64,000 nt of DNA from Halobacterium rubrum (GTDB lineage Archaea > Halobacteriota > Halobacteria > Halobacteriales > Halobacteriaceae), in NCBI RefSeq assembly GCF_021729015.1, contig NZ_JAJQQZ010000003.1, positions 62,001 through 126,000 on the forward strand. Reading direction: 5' to 3'. Made by a program: the position numbers and the translations under genes. The notes below the pieces were generated by a model. The model was not told the DNA's origin and searched no databases. It saw nothing but the letters and a program-made list of their open reading frames with translations. Shown here piece by piece: positions 25,281 to 34,060 of this stretch (the first letter of the stretch is position 1; each line of letters begins with the position of its first letter).

Positions 25281-26491
25281 GCGGTGCTCACCCCACCGAA
25301 GATGCCCGACGGCCTGAACAGCAGGATGAGGATCATCAGCGCGAACGCGGCCGGACTAGTGAACGACGAGAAGTCACCCTGCAGCCAGACGAGGGAGACG
25401 CGGCTCGCCAGCCCGATGACGAGGCCGCCGGCGATGGCGCCGTAGATGGACCCGATGCCGCCCATGATGACGGCGGCGAAGATGAGCAGGAGGAGCCGCC
25501 AGCCGGTCGTGAACCCGAGGCCGGCCTGCGAGAGCACGAGCAGGAAGCCGGCGGCGCCCGTGAGGCCGGCGCCGAGCATCCAGGTCGTGCGGATGACGCG
25601 CTCGGTCGGGATGCCGGTGACGCGGGCGAGGTCGCGGTTGTCCGCCATCGCGCGCATCGCCTTCCCGAGCTTGGTGCGCTGGAGGAGGACGTGCATGCCG
25701 AGCATGAGCAGGATGGCGACGACGACCAGCGTCACCTCGTGGGCGTCGATCCGGGTGCCGATCAGGGTGACCTCGGGGAGCTGGTCCGTGGAGGTGACGA
25801 TGCGGCGGCTGTTCCCGAACACGAGCGCGACGAGATACCGGATGCCGAACGCGACACCGATGGAGGCGATGAGCAGCGAGATGCCGTCGGCACCCCGGAT
25901 GGGTTTGTAGACGAAGCGGTCGATGACGAGCGCCATCGCGATGGTGAGCACCACAGCGACGGCGAGTCCAACGACGACCGCGATGGGGGACAGCCAGACG
26001 TTCGCCCCTGCGGTGCCCGGTGGCGTTTCCAGGAGCACGAGACTGACAAGGTCGGTGTTCCGGATTGTGCGCTGGCCGACGCCGGTGACGGCGTGGACGG
26101 CGGACTCGACGATGGGGAGGAGGCCGCCGAGGCCGGCGATGATGTAGGTGGCCGCCCACCCCGAGAACGCGCCGGCAGTGAGGTAGTCGCCGTGCGCGAA
26201 GTTCGCGAAGTTGAGGATGCTGTACGTCAGTGACAGCCCGATGCTCGCCAGGCCGATGACGAGGCCGATGACGAGGCCGTCCCACGTGTAGCTGACGAGG
26301 CGCGTGAACGGCATCTCGCCGCCGAACGGACCGAGGTCGATGCCGGCGACCGTCAGCGGTCCCAGACTGAACCCCACCAGTTTGGCGAGGAGGTCGAGGA
26401 GGAGAATGGCGCTGAAAGCGACGACGGCGGTGGCACCGGGGCTGGTCCGAACGTACCGGACGCCGTGGTCGAGTGCGTTGGTTCGGTTCAT
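25277..26491 (-). CDS. livH: Branched-chain amino acid-type ABC permease
   Basis: 404 residues from ATG 26491 (MNRTNALDHGVRYVRTSPGA). A longer upstream frame exists but would include the promoter. There are eight or more membrane helices, with the LivH segment SLTYSILNFANFAHGDYL and a late IFAAVIMGGIGSIYGAIAGG. It is longer than bacterial LivH (about 300 residues) because of an N-terminal extension and a long external loop near 130-190. It is the first gene of the minus-strand operon, with a TATTTATT-type promoter about 35 bp before the start. Confidence 0.92.
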   Translation of the reverse strand: MNRTNALDHGVRYVRTSPGATAVVAFSAILLLDLLAKLVGFSLGPLTVAGIDLGPFGGEMPFTRLVSYTWDGLVIGLVIGLASIGLSLTYSILNFANFAHGDYLTAGAFSGWAATYIIAGLGGLLPIVESAVHAVTGVGQRTIRNTDLVSLVLLETPPGTAGANVWLSPIAVVVGLAVAVVLTIAMALVIDRFVYKPIRGADGISLLIASIGVAFGIRYLVALVFGNSRRIVTSTDQLPEVTLIGTRIDAHEVTLVVVAILLMLGMHVLLQRTKLGKAMRAMADNRDLARVTGIPTERVIRTTWMLGAGLTGAAGFLLVLSQAGLGFTTGWRLLLLIFAAVIMGGIGSIYGAIAGGLVIGLASRVSLVWLQGDFSSFTSPAAFALMILILLFRPSGIFGGVSTA

Positions 26492-26525
26492 GTGTACGAG
26501 TCTCGTGGGACCGTGGGACACGGAA

Positions 26526-26536
26526 GAATAAATAAA
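26526..26536 (-). promoter_or_regulatory. TATA element of the livHMGF operon
   Basis: On the minus strand the AT-rich GTTTATTTATTC, about 35-45 bp before the livH ATG. This predicts a short 5' leader of roughly 10 bases, unlike the leaderless binding-protein gene. Confidence 0.6.
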
Positions 26537-26594
26537 CCTCGCATACCCCGGCAGGATCTGCCTGAAATCACGGCGTCTCACCGCGAGTGACCGG

Positions 26595-27011
26595 TCAGAA
26601 GAGCGACGGACCGACGCTGTACGCCCACGTCGACGTGCCGATGGCGGCCAGAGCGAGCGCGCCGCCGGCGAGCGCGACGTTCTTGAGGAAGCCGGTCATC
26701 TCGTCCTGGACCTGGTCGTCGGGGACGGCCCAGAAGTCGTGCATGGTGGCCGCCGAGACGAGCAGGAACGTCGCGAGGGCGAACCCGGCCAGCACGGGGA
26801 ACGCGCCGAGGGCGACGGCGAGGCCCGCGAACACGAGGAGGCCGCCGGAGAGCAGCACCGACAGCCGGGGTGCGGGCAGGCCCTTGTGCTCGGCGTATCC
26901 GGCCATGCCGTCGACCTGCTGGAAGTGGTTGAGGCCCATGAACGCGAGGACCCCGCCGAACAGCAGGCGCGCGACGAGGAACAGCAGTCCCTCGGTGCCG
27001 CCGGCGACCAT
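26595..27011 (-). CDS. DoxX family membrane protein
   Basis: 138 residues with four membrane helices. Typical DoxX segments are LLFLVARLLFGGVLAFMGLN near the start and a glycine-rich second helix, LLSGGLLVFAGLAVALGAFP. An SD-like GGGAGGTGG precedes the ATG by about 8 bp. DoxX proteins are linked to quinone-dependent or thiol redox systems, but this branch has no known substrate. It is one of three DoxX-type genes in the window, with 43278 and 60026. Confidence 0.85.
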   Translation of the reverse strand: MVAGGTEGLLFLVARLLFGGVLAFMGLNHFQQVDGMAGYAEHKGLPAPRLSVLLSGGLLVFAGLAVALGAFPVLAGFALATFLLVSAATMHDFWAVPDDQVQDEMTGFLKNVALAGGALALAAIGTSTWAYSVGPSLF

Positions 27012-27270
27012 CAGGCCGCCACCTCCCGGGAACCGGCGAGCAGTCTCGATTCCGTACTGGCTGATGTGTAGTGAGTAGGTTTCACGACGTTACTTGATTC
27101 ACTCGGGCACCTACTTGTAGATTCGGCGACGGCAGCGCCACCGGGTGACACCGACGTCGCCGTCTCAACAGCGGCCTGACCGGTTTCGTCGTCGAGTCTG
27201 CACCGACCGCCAGCCGTGCCCCGTGCTGCCGTACCACACGACTATGGGCAGCGAGTCCGAAGGCCCGTGT

Positions 27271-28002
27271 ATGCAGTCCCTAGAACGCCCGAGTTTCCGG
27301 TCGGAGGCTGCCAAACACGTCTACCAGTACGTCGAACGCCACGGCACTGCCGCCCGCCACCGCGCCCGCAGCGTCCTCGACCTCTCCCCCGAGACGTTCC
27401 GGACCGAACTCGAGTGGCTCCTCCAGAAGGGGTACCTGGAGGACGACGGCGGCACGCTGCGCGTCGGCTTCAACGCCGGCTCCGTCGAAGAGCACGTCGG
27501 CGGCGACATCACGTACACCGTCCGGCCCGCGCGCCAGGAGGACTTCGAGGGGCTGCTGGACACCATCCGGGCCGTCACCGCCGAGGACACGTACGTCGTC
27601 GCCGAGAGCGTCGCGGAACGCCTCCTCTACGAGGACACCGTCGCCCGCCACAACACCGTCGAGTCCCGGGTGTTCTTCGTCGCCACCGACGACGGCGACA
27701 TCGTCGGGTGGACGCACCTCGACGTCCCACAGGTCGAGAAGCTCAAGCGCGCCGCGAAGCTCACGGTCGGCGTCCGCCCGGGCTACCGCGGCGACGGCGT
27801 CGGCAGCCACCTGCTGGAGCGCGCGCTCGACTGGGCGGAAGCAAACGGCTACCAGAAGCTGTACAACTCCGTCCCCTCGACGAACGACGAGGCGCTGTCG
27901 TTCCTGGAGTCTCACGGCTGGCACACCGAGGGCATCCGGCGCGACCACTACGAGATCGACGGCGACCCCGTCGACGAGGTGATGATGGCGTACTCGCTGT
28001 GA
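27271..28002 (+). CDS. GNAT acetyltransferase with N-terminal winged helix
   Basis: 243 residues from ATG 27271; ATG 27244 is in frame and equally possible. Residues 1 to about 70 resemble a winged helix (FRSEAAKHVYQYVERHGTA, then LEWLLQKGYLEDDGGTLRV). The GNAT domain follows from about residue 84 (TYTVRPARQEDFEGLLDTI), with the acetyl-CoA loop VRPGYRGDGVGSHLLERAL and a C-terminal SFLESHGWHTEGIRRDHY. It transfers an acetyl group to an amine, but the acceptor is unknown. The HTH could dock it to DNA or simply be a dimer element. Confidence 0.85.
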   Translation: MQSLERPSFRSEAAKHVYQYVERHGTAARHRARSVLDLSPETFRTELEWLLQKGYLEDDGGTLRVGFNAGSVEEHVGGDITYTVRPARQEDFEGLLDTIRAVTAEDTYVVAESVAERLLYEDTVARHNTVESRVFFVATDDGDIVGWTHLDVPQVEKLKRAAKLTVGVRPGYRGDGVGSHLLERALDWAEANGYQKLYNSVPSTNDEALSFLESHGWHTEGIRRDHYEIDGDPVDEVMMAYSL

Positions 28003-28018
28003 GTGTCGGTCGCTCCCG

Positions 28019-28633
28019 TCAGACGCCGGCGCCGGTGTCGGCGTCCGGCAGGTCGGCGGGCTCGGCGTCGATGCCGAGCTCCTCGAGGGCCTGCTCCATG
28101 TGGCGGTCCTCGGCGTAGTCGGCGCCGTCCGCCTCGCGGATGCGCTGGGCGGTCGCCAGCACCTCACCCCGTCGGTCGTCCGGGATGTCGTACTTGTCCG
28201 CCGCCAGTTCGACGATGAGCCCGTTGTTGTCCTGCGTGTACAGCGAGAAGAAGATGCCCCGGTCGAAGACGTTGTAGCCGTGCCCGGCGTCGTCCAGTGC
28301 GTCCATCACGTCCTCGAAGTCCTCGGCGGCGATGGAGAAGGAGAGGTGGTGAACCCCTCCGACCTGCGTGCGGAGGCGGCCGTGGTTCGACGACCGCTCG
28401 TCGCTGACGAAGACGGTGAGGATGCGGCCGTCGCCGGTGTCGAAGAAGAGGTGCGTCTGGGACGGGTCGTCGAGGTTCGGCTGCCGCATCACGAGCGGCA
28501 TCCCGAGCAGGTCGCGGTAGAACGCGATGGTGTCCTCGGCGTTGCTCCCCCAGACCGTGATGTGGTCGGTGCCAGTGGTTCGGAACGGGCTGTCGGGCGC
28601 GTCGGCGCTCACGGGAATCGAGTCGTCTGCCAT
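28019..28633 (-). CDS. VOC superfamily (glyoxalase/dioxygenase-fold) protein
   Basis: 204 residues from ATG 28633. The first 130 residues form paired beta-alpha-beta modules: GTDHITVWGSNAEDTIAFYR with a metal-ligand type His, VGGVHHLSFSIAAEDFEDVM with a second, and SLYTQDNNGLIVELAADKY with the conserved Glu. A helical C-terminus of about 55 residues (RRGEVLATAQRIREADGADY) extends past the fold. It may be a metal-dependent dioxygenase or lyase. The substrate is unknown, and no operon partner points to one. Confidence 0.82.
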   Translation of the reverse strand: MADDSIPVSADAPDSPFRTTGTDHITVWGSNAEDTIAFYRDLLGMPLVMRQPNLDDPSQTHLFFDTGDGRILTVFVSDERSSNHGRLRTQVGGVHHLSFSIAAEDFEDVMDALDDAGHGYNVFDRGIFFSLYTQDNNGLIVELAADKYDIPDDRRGEVLATAQRIREADGADYAEDRHMEQALEELGIDAEPADLPDADTGAGV

Positions 28634-28793
28634 ACCGCTAGTAGGCGCCGCCCGGGGAAAAGGACTCGCGGGCGTCCGCGCCACCCGGTGACGGCCGTGT
28701 CACCCCGGTCGCGACCGCGTCTGCCACCGGTCCGAGCGACGCGGTTCGCGGCGGAGCGCCACCGCTTTATTCCGGACCTGCCTACCGGGAGGC

Positions 28794-29552
28794 GTGCAAG
28801 TCGTCGGGTACGAGACCATGCCGGGCGAGGGGGCTGCCGCGCTCCGCGTCGCCGACGCCGGGACCGTCGACCGCGTCCCGCTCGAAGCCGGGTCGGAACT
28901 CGCCTACGCGCTCGGCCCCCGTCACTGCGCGGGTGTCGACCGTGGCGAAGAGGGCCACCAGTCCTGCCAGCAGCCCGACGCGCCGTACTGCGACAGCCAC
29001 ACGTCGACGTGGCCGTGCGCGCGCTGCACGGGGAACTGCACGAAGCCCCTGGAGTCCTGCGACGAGGAGCACGCCGTTTACCTCGCGGCGTTCGCGCCCG
29101 ACACGTTCAAAGTCGGCGTGACGCGCTCGTGGCGCCTCGACACCCGGCTCCGCGAGCAGGGCGCCGACCGCGCGGCGCACATTCGGACCGTCGAGGACGG
29201 CAGGCGCGCCCGCCGCGTCGAGGCCGGCATCGCCGACCGCGTCCCAGACCGGGTGCGCGTCCCCACCAAACTCCGGGGGTTCGACGACGACGTCGACGAG
29301 TCGGCGTGGCGCGCGCTCGTCGCCGACTTCGACCCCATCGAGGAGTTCGCCTTCGACTACGGCGTCGACGTCGACAGCCGGCCCGTCGCGGAGACGATGC
29401 TCACGGGGACGGTCCGCGGGACGAAGGGTCGCGTGCTCGTGCTGGACCGCCGCGGGACGACCTACGGCGTCGACATGCGGGACCTCGTCGGCCACGACCT
29501 CACCGAGGGTGCCGACGACCGCGAGGTCCAGTCGAGTCTCGGCGCGTTCTGA
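28794..29552 (+). CDS. DUF2797 protein with cysteine cluster
   Basis: 252 residues from GTG 28794, about 25 bp after a TATA-like CTTTATTCC. The first 85 residues hold seven cysteines in metal-binding arrangements (HCAGVD, SCQQPDAPYCDSH, PCARCTGNCTKPLESC). The next part (AVYLAAFAPDTFKVGVTRS) recalls a GIY-YIG-like strand pattern, followed by RLREQGADRAAHIRTVEDG and RRVEAGIADRV. It matches DUF2797 from memory. Function is unknown; a nucleic-acid role is plausible from the zinc-like cluster and GIY-YIG resemblance. Confidence 0.82.
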   Translation: MQVVGYETMPGEGAAALRVADAGTVDRVPLEAGSELAYALGPRHCAGVDRGEEGHQSCQQPDAPYCDSHTSTWPCARCTGNCTKPLESCDEEHAVYLAAFAPDTFKVGVTRSWRLDTRLREQGADRAAHIRTVEDGRRARRVEAGIADRVPDRVRVPTKLRGFDDDVDESAWRALVADFDPIEEFAFDYGVDVDSRPVAETMLTGTVRGTKGRVLVLDRRGTTYGVDMRDLVGHDLTEGADDREVQSSLGAF

Positions 29553-29616
29553 CGGCGGGCGGCGGCGGTCGACCGGGAAGCCGGCTTTTTTCAGTGCGGG
29601 CGGCGAATCTGTGGGC

Positions 29617-30048
29617 ATGGCAGACGAAGACCCAGAGACAGGTGACGCTGCCGAGAACGGTGACGACGACGGCGACGGGGAGGAGAAGTCCTTCCGGGAG
29701 CGCGTCGAGGAGATCCGCCAGGAGCGCGCCGAAGGGCGCGACGAGGGCGAGGGCGAGGACCCCCGCGAGCGCATGGCCGACGCGATGGGCGGCGGCGGTG
29801 GCGGCCCGCCGGGCATGGGCGGCGGCGGCGGCGGTGGCGGCGGCGGCGGCAACCCGTTCGCGCAGATGATGGGCGGCATGATGGGCGGCGGTGGCGGCCC
29901 GCCGGGCATGGGCGGCGGCCCGGGCGGCGACGAGTCCGCGGGCGGCGGCACCAGCGAGAAGGCCGAGCGCGAACTCGAGATGCTGCGGAAGGAACTGGAG
30001 CGCACGAACAACAAGCTCGACCGCATCGCGAACGCGCTCGAGGACTAA
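29617..30048 (+). CDS. Gly/Met-rich low-complexity protein with coiled coil
   Basis: 143 residues from ATG 29617. There are three zones: a charged N-terminus (about 1-52) with an amphipathic RERVEEIRQERAEGRD helix; a central zone (about 53-108) of almost pure Gly with repeated MGGGGGGPPGMGGG and NPFAQMMGGMMGG; and a C-terminal coiled coil (AERELEMLRKELERTNNKL). A T-rich TATA-like element is about 25 bp upstream. No enzyme motif is present. The layout suggests an oligomerising scaffold or chaperone-like protein, but no function is proposed. Confidence 0.75.
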   Translation: MADEDPETGDAAENGDDDGDGEEKSFRERVEEIRQERAEGRDEGEGEDPRERMADAMGGGGGGPPGMGGGGGGGGGGGNPFAQMMGGMMGGGGGPPGMGGGPGGDESAGGGTSEKAERELEMLRKELERTNNKLDRIANALED

Positions 30049-31154
30049 CCCAGCAGGTCGCGGTAGCGGGCGGCGAGGCGGTCGATGGCGCGCGCCACGC
30101 CGACGTCTTCTCTGCGCGCCAGACAGTTCTCGGAGAGGCGCTCGTGGTCGTCGAGCGTCCGCCGTATCGCGCGCCGGAACCCCGGGATGTTCCCGGGCTC
30201 GTAGTGGTAGCCGGTCTCGCCGTCGACGACCGTCTCGGAGAGCGCGCCGGCGTCGACGCCCGCCACCGGCGTCCCGCAGGCGTTGGCCTCCAGCGCGACC
30301 AGTCCCTCCGTCTCGACGGGGCTGGGGAACGCGAACGCGTCCAGCGCCGAGTAGAACGCCGGCAGCTCCGCGCGGTCGAGGAACCCCAGGAAGTACGCGT
30401 CGACGCCGCGCTCCTCGGCCTGGGTTTCGAGGTCGTCGCGGGCGGGGCCGTCCCCGCCGAACACGACCGGGACGTCGAGGCGTTCGGCGGCGGCGACGAG
30501 GTCCGAGAGGCGCTTCTCGTAGCCGTGGCGGCCGGTGTAGCCGACCAGCGGCTCGTCCTCGGGGAGGTCGTGGGCGTCGAGGAACCCCGCGGGGTCGGTC
30601 GGCTGGAAGTGCTCGGTGTCGACGCCGTTCGGCATCGCCTCCACGGGCGTGCCCACGCCGAGGTCCCGGACCTCGTCGCGGGTGCGCTCGCTCGGCGTCA
30701 ACACGAGGTCCGCGCGCCCGAGGAACCACCGCTCGTAGCGCTCGCTCGCCCGACGCACGGTCTGCGTGACGGCGTCCGGCCCGACGTACTCGGCGTACTC
30801 GGCGGTCGGCGTGTGGTAGGTCGCGACCAGTGGCACGTCGTTGCTGCGGGCGAACCGGAACGCCGCGAGCCCGAGCCCGAACGGCGTGTGGGCGTGCACG
30901 AGGTCGGCGTCCCTCACGGCGTCGGGCGCGCTCGGCAGCGCCATCCGGTAGCCGTCGTAGAAGGGGAACGGCAGGCTCGCGACAGGGTGCTCGCCGTCCC
31001 GGGGGTCGTGACTCGACCGGGGGTAGACGACCGGCATCCGGCCCCCGCGGGCCTCGTACTCGTCGTGCCACGTCGAGACGGTGTACGTCACGCCGTTGAC
31101 CGTCGGCAGGTAGGAGTCGGTGAACGCCGCGACGGTCGGCAGGTCCCCGGACAC
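30045..31154 (-). CDS. Glycosyltransferase family 4 (GT-B)
   Basis: 369 residues from GTG 31154, which begins 2 bp after the stop of the next glycosyltransferase. The N-terminal domain has FTDSYLPTVNGVTYTVSTW and ADLVHAHTPFGLGLAAFRF. The donor-binding domain has LVGYTGRHGYEKRLSDLV and the E-x7-E motif region SPVETEGLVALEANACGTPV. It transfers a sugar from a nucleotide or lipid donor, probably in glycolipid or surface glycan synthesis. Relatives make diacylglycerol glycolipids. It forms a two-gene operon with the neighbour upstream. Confidence 0.9.
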   Translation of the reverse strand: MSGDLPTVAAFTDSYLPTVNGVTYTVSTWHDEYEARGGRMPVVYPRSSHDPRDGEHPVASLPFPFYDGYRMALPSAPDAVRDADLVHAHTPFGLGLAAFRFARSNDVPLVATYHTPTAEYAEYVGPDAVTQTVRRASERYERWFLGRADLVLTPSERTRDEVRDLGVGTPVEAMPNGVDTEHFQPTDPAGFLDAHDLPEDEPLVGYTGRHGYEKRLSDLVAAAERLDVPVVFGGDGPARDDLETQAEERGVDAYFLGFLDRAELPAFYSALDAFAFPSPVETEGLVALEANACGTPVAGVDAGALSETVVDGETGYHYEPGNIPGFRRAIRRTLDDHERLSENCLARREDVGVARAIDRLAARYRDLLG

Positions 31155-31155
31155 G

Positions 31156-32256
31156 CTACCCCTCCGAGGTCGTCGTCGTCGTGCTGGCACCGGCGGCCGT
31201 CGCGACGTCGCCGTCGAGCAGGGCCTCGTAGACGCCGGCGAGCTCGTCGCCGATGCGGTCGAGGCTGTGGGACTCGGCGGTTTCGCGGGCGTTCTCGCCG
31301 AGGCGCTCCCGCAGCTCCGGGTCGTCGGCGAGGCGTTCGAGTGCCTCCCGGAACTCCGCGAACGTCGAGCACATCAGACAGTCTTCGCCGTCCGTGAAGA
31401 ACTCCCGAAACACGTCGATGTCCCGGAGGACGACCGGCTTCCCGCAGGCCATCGCCTCCAGCACAGCGATGCCCTGGTTCTCCACTTTCGCCGGGAACAG
31501 GTAGACGTCGCCCGCGCCGAACGCCGCGCGCTTGTCCTCCATGTAGCCCGTGAACGTCACGTTCTCGGGCGGACTGTTCACCCACTTCCGGGTCGCCCTG
31601 CCGGCCTGCGGGCCCTCGTCGTAGGGCCCGAACCACGCGAAGTCGTAGTCCGTCGCCTTCGCCAGCTCGCAGAACATCGTCAGGCCCTTGCGCTCGAACA
31701 CCTCGCCGACTGCGTACACCACCATCCCGTCGAGGTCGAAGCGCTCCCGGGTCTCGTCGCGGAACCCCTCGTAACCCTGCATGCTCTCGACGTCCACGCC
31801 GTTCGAGAGCTGGCGTATCGGCGCGTTCACGGGGTAGTCCTGGAGCACGCCCTTCGTGTACTCGCTGGGGCACAGCACGAGGTCGGCCTGCGAGTAGAAC
31901 CACCGCAGGTACGGTTCGAGGGCGGGCGCCAGCGTCGACGACCCACGGAAGGACTCCGCGAAGTCCTCGCGGGTCAGGTGCGCGTGCAGCACCAGCGGGA
32001 TGTCTTCGCGTTTCGCGTGCCGGGCGACGGCGACGCTGCCGGGCCCGACGAGGTTGCAGTGCGCGACGTCGAATTCCGTGAAGTACCCCTCGCCGGCGAA
32101 CAGTGTCCCCAGCGACTGCACGGGGTTGCCGGCGCGCCACGGCGTCTCGACTACCTCGACGTCGGTCGTCCCGAGGGCCGTCCGCTGCTGGCGGGCCGCA
32201 GTCAGCATCCCCCCGCGGACGGTCTCCTCCAGTTCGAGGTAGTTCAGCGCTCGCAT
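31156..32256 (-). CDS. Glycosyltransferase family 4 (GT-B)
   Basis: 366 residues from ATG 32256 (MRALNYLELEETVRGGMLTA); an adjacent ATG at 32259 is possible. Features are DVAHCNLVGPGSVAVARHAK, SQADLVLCPSEYTKGVL, LSNGVDVESM, and a donor site with VYAVGEVFERKGLTMF and ENQGIAVLEAMACGKPVVLR. It is followed at 2 bp by a second GT4 enzyme, so both likely act in sequence on one glycan or glycolipid. The start is about 25 bp after a TATA-like GTTATCGG, facing the divergent rnp4 gene. Confidence 0.9.
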   Translation of the reverse strand: MRALNYLELEETVRGGMLTAARQQRTALGTTDVEVVETPWRAGNPVQSLGTLFAGEGYFTEFDVAHCNLVGPGSVAVARHAKREDIPLVLHAHLTREDFAESFRGSSTLAPALEPYLRWFYSQADLVLCPSEYTKGVLQDYPVNAPIRQLSNGVDVESMQGYEGFRDETRERFDLDGMVVYAVGEVFERKGLTMFCELAKATDYDFAWFGPYDEGPQAGRATRKWVNSPPENVTFTGYMEDKRAAFGAGDVYLFPAKVENQGIAVLEAMACGKPVVLRDIDVFREFFTDGEDCLMCSTFAEFREALERLADDPELRERLGENARETAESHSLDRIGDELAGVYEALLDGDVATAAGASTTTTTSEG

Positions 32257-32328
32257 CATCGGGTGGACGAACGCCGCCGCCGATAACCCTACCGGAACTG
32301 TCTTGGGTCGGACACGCCCACTCCCGGT

Positions 32329-32607
32329 ATGTCCATCGCGGCCGAGCGAATCGACCGCCTGCACGCGCTCGCCCGGGAGGCGGCGCGCGCCGGCGACGAC
32401 GACCGCGCCCGCGAGTACGTCCGACTCGCGCGGCGGCTCGCGGAACGCAACCGCCTCCGGCTCCCCCGCGAGTTCCGGCGGTTCACGTGCGACGCCTGCG
32501 ACGCCTTTCTCGTCCCCGGCCGGAACGCCCGCGTCCGCACCCGCAGCGGCCACGTCGTCGTCACCTGCGACTGCGGCCAGCAGGCCCGCTACCCCTACGA
32601 GGACTGA
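32329..32607 (+). CDS. rnp4: Ribonuclease P protein component 4 (Rpp21/Rpr2)
   Basis: 92 residues, the usual size of archaeal Rnp4. The N-terminal helices (IAAERIDRLHALAREAARAG) and the arginine-rich YVRLARRLAERNRL segment are typical. The zinc ribbon uses CDAC (near residue 60) and CDCG (near 83). It is a protein subunit of RNase P, which trims the 5' leader of pre-tRNAs. It lies upstream of yhbY and mscS on the same strand. Confidence 0.93.
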   Translation: MSIAAERIDRLHALAREAARAGDDDRAREYVRLARRLAERNRLRLPREFRRFTCDACDAFLVPGRNARVRTRSGHVVVTCDCGQQARYPYED

Positions 32608-32694
32608 CCGCTGCCGCTATCCTGTCGCGTCCCGGCAGCCGACCGGTCGCCATGCAACAAGCTTCAAACAGCCCGGGCCGCAAACAGAACGAGT

Positions 32695-32937
32695 ATGTCC
32701 GACGATCTGGCGACGAAAGCCCACGAGGCGGACGTCACCGTCTGGGTGGGGAAGGCAGGAATCGAGTCCGTCGTCGACGAGCTGCACGACCAGCTCGACG
32801 ACCGCGACGTGGTGAAGGTGAAGTTCCTCCGGTCGGCCCGGGGTGGCGACGAGACGGCGGACCTCGCAGCTGACCTCGCCGAGCGCGTCGGCGCGGAGGT
32901 ACTGGACGTCCGCGGTAACACGGCGGTGTATCGCTGA
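32695..32937 (+). CDS. yhbY: YhbY-type CRM-domain RNA-binding protein
   Basis: 80 residues forming a single CRM/YhbY domain. The GKxG-type loop is VWVGKAGIESVVDEL, followed by KVKFLRSARGG and a C-terminal RGNTAVYR. YhbY proteins bind pre-ribosomal RNA in bacteria, and the fold is also used by plant splicing factors. Location next to rnp4 suggests a role in tRNA or rRNA maturation. Its TGA overlaps the ATG of mscS by one base (TGATG). Confidence 0.9.
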   Translation: MSDDLATKAHEADVTVWVGKAGIESVVDELHDQLDDRDVVKVKFLRSARGGDETADLAADLAERVGAEVLDVRGNTAVYR

Positions 32938-33815
32938 TGGCGGTCGACCCGCTCCCGTTCGTCGAGGACGTGGCGGGCGGGTACGCCGTCGGCATCACGC
33001 AGGCGGTGTACTTCGTCGTCGCGTTCCTCGCGGTCTACTTCGCGGGCCGGCTGGTCGTCCAGCCGCTGTTCACGCGCGTGCTCCGGCGCCGGAACCTCGA
33101 CGAGCACGCCCGCAAGCCGCTGAAGAAGGTCCTGAGCGGCGGCATCGTCTTCATCGCGGTGTCGGTGGCGTTCGGGTTCGCGCAGTTCGGGGACTTCCTG
33201 ACAGCGCTTGCGACCATCGCGGCAGCCGCGACGCTCGCCGTCGGGTTCGCGCTGCAGGACGTCATCGCGAACTTCGTCGCGGGCGTGTTCATCTACACCG
33301 ACGAGCCGTTCCGCATCGGCGACTGGATCGAGTGGGACGGCAACTCGGGCGTCGTCGAGGACATCAGCCTGCGCGTGACCCGCGTCCGGACGTTCGACAA
33401 CGAACTGTTGACCGTGCCGAACTCCTCGCTGACCGACGGCGTGGTCAAGAACCCGGTGGCGAAAGACCGGCTCCGGCTCCAGTTCCTGTTCGGCATCGGG
33501 TACGACGACGACATCGACAGGGCGACGGAGGTCATCGTCGAAGAGGCCGAGGCGCACGACGGCATCCTCGACGACCCGGGCGTGACGGTTCGGCTGACGG
33601 AGCTCGGCGACTCCCACGTGGGCCTCAAGTCCCGGTTCTGGATTGCGGACCCGTCGCGGGCGGACTTCGTGAAGGTTCACGGCGAGTACGTGCAGGCCGT
33701 CAAGGAGCGCTTCGACGAGGAAGGCATCGACATCCCGTACCCGGTCCAGACACTCGACGGCGACGTCGAGGTGGCTGTGACCGGGGACGCGGTGACCGAC
33801 CACCTCGACGCGTAG
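32937..33815 (+). CDS. mscS: Small-conductance mechanosensitive channel (MscS family)
   Basis: 292 residues. Three membrane helices lie at about 18-38, 63-83 and 95-118. The last is the pore helix (LATIAAAATLAVGFALQDVI) with the Ala/Gly packing pattern. The beta domain then has IGDWIEWDGNSGVVEDISL, VRTFDNELLTVPNS and the C-terminal cage. It releases solutes on hypo-osmotic shock. Start and yhbY stop overlap by one base, so it is translated with an RNA-binding protein, an unexpected pairing of functions. Confidence 0.92.
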   Translation: MAVDPLPFVEDVAGGYAVGITQAVYFVVAFLAVYFAGRLVVQPLFTRVLRRRNLDEHARKPLKKVLSGGIVFIAVSVAFGFAQFGDFLTALATIAAAATLAVGFALQDVIANFVAGVFIYTDEPFRIGDWIEWDGNSGVVEDISLRVTRVRTFDNELLTVPNSSLTDGVVKNPVAKDRLRLQFLFGIGYDDDIDRATEVIVEEAEAHDGILDDPGVTVRLTELGDSHVGLKSRFWIADPSRADFVKVHGEYVQAVKERFDEEGIDIPYPVQTLDGDVEVAVTGDAVTDHLDA

Positions 33816-34060
33816 CGTCGGACGCACACTCTCTGTTTCGTTCTCCGCGACGCCGACGAGGCAGCCGTTCCGGCGGCGACCGCGTCGGCCGGCACCGAGT
33901 GGCCGGCCGGGCAGTAATCCGGCTGAAGTTGGGTCGAGTCGTCCGTGGTCTCCTGCTGGGTCGTCTCGACCCGGTGTTGATGTTACTTCTGGTAATATAC
34001 TGGCTGCAGTCGCGTCACGACTCCGTTCGTGCAGAAGAGAAACGCCGGGTTCCGGTGGAC

